A DNA stretch of 12,380 nucleotides. Origin: CAZMVU01 sp964569295. GTDB lineage: Bacteria; Hydrogenedentota; Hydrogenedentia; Hydrogenedentales; JAGMZX01. Both the position numbers and the translations under genes were made by a program. The stretch is taken from the NCBI GenBank assembly GCA_964569295.1, contig CAZMVU010000147.1, positions 1-12,380 on the forward strand, given 5' to 3'. The notes below the pieces were generated by a model that did not search any database, was not told the DNA's origin, and saw only the letters and a program-made list of their open reading frames with translations. This document shows positions 7,060 through 12,380 of the stretch, piece by piece. The number at the start of each line of letters is the position of its first letter. Position 1 is the stretch's first letter.

Positions 7060-7071
7060 GGGGACGTCCCC
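7060..7071. repeat. 12-bp perfect palindrome GGGGACGTCCCC
   Basis: GGGGACGTCCCC reads the same on both strands and lies about 75 bp upstream of the -35 box of the DnaA-like gene. It resembles the GGGAC/GTCCC core of the element at the left edge. It could be a regulator site or a REP fragment. The rest of 6985-7124 holds nothing else I can name. Confidence 0.4.
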
Positions 7072-7124
7072 CTTCCCATGGGCGCAGACAGCTTTGACCC
7101 GGCTGGCTTCGCCCGGCGTAACCA

Positions 7125-7150
7125 CACCCGCAAGCGTGAACCTGCGGGTG
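7125..7150 (-). terminator. Possible weak terminator hairpin after gyrA
   Basis: CACCCGCA (7125-7132) and TGCGGGTG (7143-7150) form a perfect 8-bp stem with a 10-nt loop, starting 28 nt beyond the gyrA stop codon. On the minus strand the stem is followed by TGGTTACG rather than a run of T, so simple intrinsic termination would be inefficient. The good promoter further along supports a transcript boundary here. Confidence 0.4.
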
Positions 7151-7178
7151 CGCTGCGTTTCCGGTTTGCAGGGCGCGG

Positions 7179-9713
7179 TTATTCCTCTTCGCCGCCGCCG
7201 TTCTCCGCGCTCTCTTCGCCCATCTCCTCTTCTTCCACGGAGGCTGCGGCGGCGTCGGTGACTTCCTGTTCCTTCTTCTCCGCAAGGGCACGGGCAATGG
7301 CGCTGACATGGGCGCCCGGGTTCGGCTTCATGAGCTTTACCCCCGCCGTGTTCCGGCCGATGGTGCGGATGTCCTTCACCGGGGTGCGCATGACCACGCC
7401 GTCGGTAGCGATCATCACGATTTCATCATCGTCGTCGACGCTGAGCATGCCAACCACCTTGCCGTTGCGGTCGGTGGTCTTGATGTTGATGATGCCCTGG
7501 CCGCCCCGGTGTTGCTCGCGGTACTCGCCCACCTGGGTGCGTTTGCCGTAGCCATTTTCCGTAACACTGAGCACGGTCCAGTCTTCCTGCGCCAGCGACA
7601 CGCCGATAACGTAATCATTTTCTTTCGCGATCTTGATGCCGATCACGCCGCGCGCCGTGCGCCCCATGGGCCGCACGTCCTTCTCGGGGAAGCGGATGGC
7701 CATGCCCTGGTGCGTGGCAATGAGGATCGTATCGTCGCCGGAAGTGATGGCCACCGACACAAGCGCGTCCCCCTCATTGAGATCCAACGCGATGATTCCC
7801 GCCGTGCGCACATTGCTGAACGCCTTGAGCGCCGTCTTCTTCACGACGCCTTGCCGGGTGACCATGAGCACGTACTTGTTTTCTACCGTCAGGTCGCGCA
7901 CGTTCATGTACGCCGTTACGCGTTCATCGCTTCCCAGATCAAGCACATTGACCATCGCGCGTCCACGCGCCGTACGCCCGGCCTTGGGCAGTTCATGCAC
8001 TTTGCGCCAGTACAGCCGGCCTTTGTTCGTAAAGAACAGAATGTACTCGTGCGACGAAGCGATGAACAGGTCCTTCACAAAGTCCTCGTCTTTCGTCTCC
8101 ATACCCGAGACGCCCCGGCCGCCACGGCGCTGCTTACGGTACGTACTCACCGGCAGCCGCTTGATATAGCCGTTGTTCGACACGGTGACGACCATGTTCT
8201 CATCCGCGATGAGGTCTTCGATGTCAATGTCGCCCATGTCGCCGCCGGCAATGACCGACCGGCGCGGATCCGCATATTTTTTGCGCACTTCACTGAGTTC
8301 CTTGCTCACCTCCTTCAGCACATTCTCGCGGCTGGCAAGAATCGTGCGCAGGCGCTCGATCTCTTTGAGCAGTCCCTCGTACTCCTTCTGCAGCTCCTCG
8401 CGCTCGAGGCCGGTAAGCTGGCGCAGGCGCATGGCGAGAATGGCGTTGGCCTGGGGCACGCTGAACTCGAAGCGATCGATGAGCTTCTGCCGCGCCTCGT
8501 CGGAATCGGCAGAACCCCGGATAATGGCGATAACCTCGTCGATAACATCGATGGCTTTCAAAAGCCCCTCGAGGATATGCGCCCGGTCTTCGGCTTTCTT
8601 CAGCAGGAAGCGGCTGCGCCGCTCGATAATCTCCGCCCGGTGCTCCACATAGTAGTGGATGCACTCGCGCAACGAGAGCACCCGCGGCTGGGTGTTCACC
8701 AGCGCCAGCATGATGATCGAGTGGTTCGACTGAAGCTGCGTGTGCTTGTAGAGCTGGTTCAAAATCACCTGCGGCTCTTCGCCCTTACGCAGCTCGATGA
8801 CCAGGCGCATGCCGTCTTTGTCCGACTCGTCCCGCAAATCCGTGATGCCCTCGATGGTCTTGGCATGCACCAAATGCGCAATGCTTTCGATGAGCCGCAT
8901 CTTGTTCAACTGATACGGAATCTCCGTGACGACCAAGCTGTCTTTCCCCGTCTTCTTGTCCGTCTCCACCTCGACCCGCGCACGCACCTTGCACCGGCCC
9001 CGCCCGGTCCGGTACGCCTCGCGGATACCCGCTGTGCCGCAGATAATGCCGCCCGTGGGAAAGTCCGGCCCCTTCACGAACTTCATCAGGTCGTCCGTTG
9101 TGGCGTCCGGATGCGCGATGTAATGCTGCACCGCGTCGCACACCTCGCCCAGGTTGTGCGGCGGCAGCGAGGTGGCCATGCCCACCGCGATGCCATACGA
9201 CCCGTTCACCAGCAGGTTCGGAATGGCCGACGGCAGCACGGTCGGTTCGCGCTGGCTCTGGTCGAAGTTGTCGACATGGTCGACCGTGTCCTTGTCCAGG
9301 TCCGCCAGCATCTCCGCAGCGATAGGCGCCATACGCGCTTCCGTGTACCGGTAGGCCGCCGGATTGTCGCCGTCGACGGATCCGAAGTTGCCCTGGCCGT
9401 CCACCAGCATGTACCGCATGTTCCAATCCTGGGCCATGCGGACCAACGCGTCATACACCGACTGGTCGCCGTGGGGGTGGTACTTACCCAGCGCCTCACC
9501 CACGATGGCCGCACACTTGCGGTACGGCCGCCCATGGGTCAGGTTGAGCTGCTGCAAGACATAGAGGATGCGGCGGTGCACCGGCTTCAAACCATCGCGC
9601 ACATCCGGCAGTGCCCGGCTCACGATGACGCTCATGGAATAATCCAGGAACGCGGTCTTCATCTCCTGCTCGATCGTTATCGGCCGTATACGATCTTCAC
9701 CCGTCGTTGCCAT
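7179..9713 (-). CDS. gyrA: DNA gyrase subunit A
   Basis: Breakage-reunion subunit of gyrase (A2B2), which introduces negative supercoils into DNA. 844 aa. The winged-helix and tower part has KPVHRRILY (43-51), GEALGKYHPHGD (72-83) and the catalytic tyrosine Y123 in AAYRYTEARM (119-128). The C-terminal beta-pinwheel carries the canonical GyrA box QRRGGRG (528-534), which identifies GyrA rather than ParC, and a degenerate copy near 734-740. The last 29 residues are strongly acidic. In the quinolone-binding helix, Gln84 and Asp88 stand where E. coli has Ser83 and Asp87. AAGGA (9726-9722) lies 8 nt before the ATG. It follows gyrB after a spacer of about 400 nt. Confidence 0.98.
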   Translation of the reverse strand: MATTGEDRIRPITIEQEMKTAFLDYSMSVIVSRALPDVRDGLKPVHRRILYVLQQLNLTHGRPYRKCAAIVGEALGKYHPHGDQSVYDALVRMAQDWNMRYMLVDGQGNFGSVDGDNPAAYRYTEARMAPIAAEMLADLDKDTVDHVDNFDQSQREPTVLPSAIPNLLVNGSYGIAVGMATSLPPHNLGEVCDAVQHYIAHPDATTDDLMKFVKGPDFPTGGIICGTAGIREAYRTGRGRCKVRARVEVETDKKTGKDSLVVTEIPYQLNKMRLIESIAHLVHAKTIEGITDLRDESDKDGMRLVIELRKGEEPQVILNQLYKHTQLQSNHSIIMLALVNTQPRVLSLRECIHYYVEHRAEIIERRSRFLLKKAEDRAHILEGLLKAIDVIDEVIAIIRGSADSDEARQKLIDRFEFSVPQANAILAMRLRQLTGLEREELQKEYEGLLKEIERLRTILASRENVLKEVSKELSEVRKKYADPRRSVIAGGDMGDIDIEDLIADENMVVTVSNNGYIKRLPVSTYRKQRRGGRGVSGMETKDEDFVKDLFIASSHEYILFFTNKGRLYWRKVHELPKAGRTARGRAMVNVLDLGSDERVTAYMNVRDLTVENKYVLMVTRQGVVKKTALKAFSNVRTAGIIALDLNEGDALVSVAITSGDDTILIATHQGMAIRFPEKDVRPMGRTARGVIGIKIAKENDYVIGVSLAQEDWTVLSVTENGYGKRTQVGEYREQHRGGQGIINIKTTDRNGKVVGMLSVDDDDEIVMIATDGVVMRTPVKDIRTIGRNTAGVKLMKPNPGAHVSAIARALAEKKEQEVTDAAAASVEEEEMGEESAENGGGEEE

Positions 9714-10114
9714 ACTTTCGATCCTTACATTGAGTCCTTCGCGCCGCTAAGGCGCTGGAATACTAGCGGACGGATCAGCCCAATCCGGCAGATCGGGCAA
9801 ATCAGCCTGCTGGCTGAGGCGAAGAACCTATTCACCCTGTCCGTCGCGTCCGTCCTATTCCCCTTCGTGGTCCAGGTGTTCTTTGCAGTTTTATGGTGCG
9901 TTGCGCGCGCAGACTCGCTGCATACGCCCTATGGCTCAGCCTCAGGGATGCCTCCTCGATAGGCTTACCAAGAGCACGAAGGCGCCTCTACCGCGCCTCA
10001 TCCGCAGCCGCGTTTCGCGTTTCCAGGCGCCAGGAGTTCATGCTCGCGCAGAACAAGGCCACCTGATTGTTTGCCGTGCACTTTGGTAGCCACCGTGTCC
10101 TTTGTGGTTTCTCA
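9714..10114. other. Hairpin-rich gyrB-gyrA spacer, no gene
   Basis: 401 nt without a convincing gene, RNA or promoter. Near the gyrA start are two mutually exclusive stems: GCGCC/GGCGC (9741-9745 with 9751-9755) and CCGCTA/TAGCGG (9744-9749 with 9764-9769). Further on are TCAGCC-TGCT-GGCTGA (9802-9817) and a direct repeat GTCCGTC (9839-9845 and 9848-9854). On the minus strand, stretches such as CTGGACCACGAAGG and AACCACAAAGGACAC resemble degenerate dispersed repeats seen between genes in other bacterial genomes, from memory. No clear terminator follows gyrB, so gyrBA may be one transcript. Confidence 0.6.
9741..9769 (-). promoter_or_regulatory. Alternative stems in the gyrA leader
   Basis: The two overlapping stems (GCGCC/GGCGC and CCGCTA/TAGCGG) share bases and cannot form together. 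They lie 15-43 nt upstream of the gyrA ribosome binding site (9726-9722). This could be a switch in the mRNA or merely a repeat remnant. The base symmetry is direct; regulation is inference. Confidence 0.3.
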
Positions 10115-12380
10115 TCACACATCCAGGTTCTGCACCTCGGGCGCATGCTTCTCGATGAACACCCTGCGAGGCTCGACGAGATCGCCCATGAGCGTGACGA
10201 AGAGATCGTCGGCGATTTTCTCGTCCTCGGCCGCCACCTGGAGAATCGTGCGCCGCTCGGGATCCATGGTGGTCTCGAGCAACTGGTCGGCGTTCATTTC
10301 ACCCAGGCCCTTGTATCGCTGTATATGCAGCCCGCGGCGGCCTTCCACCATGAGGAATTCGTAGAGCTCGAGCAAGTTGTCGGTTTCGAGGCGGCATTCA
10401 GTCATCTTCTTGTCGCGCACGCGGAAAGGCGGGGCGCCCACATGCTCGAGTGGATTGGCATGACTGATGAGCACGGAGAATTCATGGCTCTGGAAGAATG
10501 CGATATCCACCTGGTTTTTCTTCCGGGCGAAACGCACCTTGCCATTGCCATTGCCCGAACTCTTCTTGACGTCGCCGTTCTCCGTGTCTGCCTGCGCATC
10601 CAATTGCGCCTGGATGGCCAGCGAATTCACGAGTTCCTTTTCGCCAAAGAGCTCCTGCAATTCCCATGCGCTGAAATTGCCGGGGTCCGCATATTTCTCG
10701 CGCGGCAATTCCAGGCACTTCAGCAGCGAGTGCCGGGGTACGCCATAGACCCGCTCGATCCGGCTGATCAGCTTCTCCCGTTCCTGGGCCGTGCGGATAG
10801 CGCGCAGAAGCGCTTTGAGTTTGACATCGCCACGCTTGCCCTCGGCGTCCGTTGCGGTCACCCGCAATCCGTCGAGGACCATGTTGAGCAGAAAGCTTTC
10901 GAACTCGTGTTCGGTGTGTACATAGCGCGACTTCTTTCCGCGGGTGATGCGGTAGAGCGGCGGCTGGGCGATGTAGAGGTGGCCGCGGCGCACGAGCTCG
11001 GGCATCTGGCGGAAGAAGAAGGTGAGCAGGAGCGTGCGAATATGCGCGCCGTCCACATCGGCGTCGGTCATGATGATGATCTTGTGGTAGCGCAGCTTCT
11101 CGAGACTGAAATCGTCGATGCCGAAGCCGGCGCCGAGGGCCGTGATGAGCGCTTTGATCTCGTTGTTGTTGAGCATCTTGTCGATGCGCGCCTTCTCGAC
11201 ATTGAGCACCTTGCCGCGCAACGGCAGGATCGCCTGGAACTTGCGGTCCCGGCCCTGCTTGGCCGAACCACCGGCACTGTCGCCCTCGACGATGAACAGT
11301 TCGCACTTCGACGGGTCTTTCTCCTGGCAATCGGCGAGTTTTGCCGCCTGGCCCAGCGTATCCAGGGGCGTCTTGCGGCGGGTGAGGTCGCGTGCTTTGC
11401 GGGCCGCCTCACGTGCGCGCGCGGCCTCGACGGTCTTGCCCACGATGCGGTTGGCGATTGTCGGGTTTTCCTCGAAGTAGGTTTGCAGTCCCTCGTAGAC
11501 CAGGGAGTTCATAACGCCCTGGACCTCGGAGTTGCCCAGCTTCATCTTGGTCTGGCCTTCGAACTGGGGATTCGGCACCCGCACCGAAACGATGGCCGTG
11601 AGCCCCTCGCGCGTATCGTCGCCGCTGAGCGCCGCGGCGCCCTTCTTGAACAGGTTATTCTTTTTCGCGTAGTCGTTCAGGCTCTTGGTAAGGGCCGCGC
11701 GGAACCCGGACAGGTGCGTGCCGCCCTCGCGCGTGTTGATGTTGTTGGCAAAGGTCGCTATCGACTCGGTGTACGAGGTCGTGTATTGCATCGACACTTC
11801 GCACTCGACCAGCTCCTTGCTCGCCTGGAAGAAGATGGGCTTGCGGTGCAGCGTTTCCTTGTTGCGGTTCAAGTACTGCACATACTCGAGAATGCCGCCC
11901 TTGTACTGCATGACCGTCGGCTCGTCGTCGGCCCGCTCGTCCTCGAAGGTAATCTTGAGGCCGGCGTTCAGGAAGGCCATCTCGCGCAAACGTCCCAGCA
12001 GCGTCTCGGAGTTGTACGTGGTCTCTTCGAAAATCTCCGCATCCGGCAAAAAGGTTACCCGGGTGCCGGTCGACTTCACGCGCCCACGTTTTTCGAGTGG
12101 GGCTTTGGGTTTACCCCGCTCGAACTCCATGAACCACAAGTTGCCGTCCCGCTTGACCTCGACCTCCAGCCATTTCGACAAGGCGTTCACGCACGACACG
12201 CCCACGCCGTCCAATCCGCCCGCCACCTTGTAGGTCTGGTTGTCGAACTTACCGCCCGCATGCAGCACGGTCAAGACGACCCCTAGTGCCGTCTTGTTAC
12301 GGCACTTTGGCTGCTTTTCCACCGGACTGCCTCGTCCGTTTTCCGTCACGGCAACCGCACTGTCTCTGCTAATGGTCGTC
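10115..12380 (-). CDS. gyrB: DNA gyrase subunit B, 5' end beyond window
   Basis: ATPase and TOPRIM subunit of gyrase. The reading frame is open to the right edge, and the codons there (TTISRDSAVAV...) still align with GyrB. So the N-terminal 60-70 residues, with the catalytic Glu and the Asn of the GHKL fold, lie outside. Seen in order: LTVLHAGGKFD, KVAGGLDGVGVS, the transducer lysine in QTKMKL, TOPRIM EGDSAGG (near 11287-11267) and DADVDGAH, then an insert of about 190 aa before QRYKGLGEMN, and the end FIEKHAPEVQNLDV. The insert, of the kind known in E. coli GyrB, contains a Gly/Asn/Lys-rich linker. Odd: ENGRGSP replaces the usual D-x-GRGIP, and GGLDGVG replaces GGLHGVG. The GTG at 12349 is not the true start. 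Confidence 0.96.
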   Translation of the reverse strand, partial: TTISRDSAVAVTENGRGSPVEKQPKCRNKTALGVVLTVLHAGGKFDNQTYKVAGGLDGVGVSCVNALSKWLEVEVKRDGNLWFMEFERGKPKAPLEKRGRVKSTGTRVTFLPDAEIFEETTYNSETLLGRLREMAFLNAGLKITFEDERADDEPTVMQYKGGILEYVQYLNRNKETLHRKPIFFQASKELVECEVSMQYTTSYTESIATFANNINTREGGTHLSGFRAALTKSLNDYAKKNNLFKKGAAALSGDDTREGLTAIVSVRVPNPQFEGQTKMKLGNSEVQGVMNSLVYEGLQTYFEENPTIANRIVGKTVEAARAREAARKARDLTRRKTPLDTLGQAAKLADCQEKDPSKCELFIVEGDSAGGSAKQGRDRKFQAILPLRGKVLNVEKARIDKMLNNNEIKALITALGAGFGIDDFSLEKLRYHKIIIMTDADVDGAHIRTLLLTFFFRQMPELVRRGHLYIAQPPLYRITRGKKSRYVHTEHEFESFLLNMVLDGLRVTATDAEGKRGDVKLKALLRAIRTAQEREKLISRIERVYGVPRHSLLKCLELPREKYADPGNFSAWELQELFGEKELVNSLAIQAQLDAQADTENGDVKKSSGNGNGKVRFARKKNQVDIAFFQSHEFSVLISHANPLEHVGAPPFRVRDKKMTECRLETDNLLELYEFLMVEGRRGLHIQRYKGLGEMNADQLLETTMDPERRTILQVAAEDEKIADDLFVTLMGDLVEPRRVFIEKHAPEVQNLDV

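Noticed and set aside
7308..9962. 884-residue open frame on the plus strand
   Set aside because: It is antisense to gyrA, whose protein is unmistakable. The translation is His/Arg/Val-rich with no recognisable motif, as expected from the strong codon bias of a G+C-rich gene.
9714..10114. Promoter for gyrA in the spacer
   Set aside because: TAGTAT near 9760 resembles a -10 box, but no -35 box stands at a workable distance.
10067..12286. 739-residue open frame on the plus strand
   Set aside because: Antisense shadow of gyrB. No family resemblance and no ribosome binding site of note.
12347..12349. GTG as start codon of gyrB
   Set aside because: The frame upstream still aligns with GyrB up to the window edge, and a start here would remove the essential N-terminal part of the ATPase.
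1..12380. Replication origin near the gyrase genes
   Set aside because: I saw no cluster of TTATCCACA-like DnaA boxes or A+T-rich unwinding region, and dnaA, dnaN and recF are not in the window.

Overview
The window is a G+C-rich piece of a bacterial chromosome, by inspection, with tightly packed genes and consistent codon use. The genes are gdhA, a PEP synthase-like ATP-grasp fusion, an HD-type nucleotidase, a DnaA-like ATPase with a long coiled coil, gyrA and gyrB. GyrB carries the long insert between its TOPRIM motifs and its C-terminal motif that is also seen in E. coli, and GyrA has Gln where E. coli has Ser83. I cannot assign a phylum; an uncultivated Gram-negative-type lineage (PVC or Hydrogenedentes-like) is a guess.

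Layout. Positions 1-366 are a non-coding leader region with a REP-like inverted repeat at the left edge, a further inverted repeat and a good sigma70-type promoter. Positions 367-4302 (+) are a two-gene operon: NADP-type glutamate dehydrogenase, then a protein made of a degenerate RecA/KaiC-like domain, a PPDK/PEP-synthase ATP-grasp domain and a conserved C-terminal domain. Positions 4303-4569 separate two converging transcription units and hold four near-perfect 58-bp tandem repeats that can fold.

The right part is all on the minus strand. gyrB (runs off the right edge) and gyrA (7179-9713) are separated by a hairpin-rich spacer of about 400 nt. Next comes a separate unit with its own near-consensus promoter (TTGACT-17-TACAAT). 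It encodes a DnaA/Hda-type P-loop ATPase that lacks the AAA+ lid and DNA-binding domain IV and instead has a coiled coil of about 400 residues. The HD nucleotidase follows through an ATGA stop/start overlap.

Most interesting point: a C8 tract (minus strand) lies just before that overlap. A -1 slip there would fuse the DnaA-like ATPase to the HD nucleotidase in frame. A DnaA-like regulator coupled to a deoxynucleotidase beside the gyrase genes is a plausible undescribed replication- or nucleotide-linked module, but its function is inference only. Second is the KaiC-like/ATP-grasp fusion co-transcribed with gdhA. Third is a cluster of substitutions at normally invariant ATP-site positions of GyrB close to the window edge.
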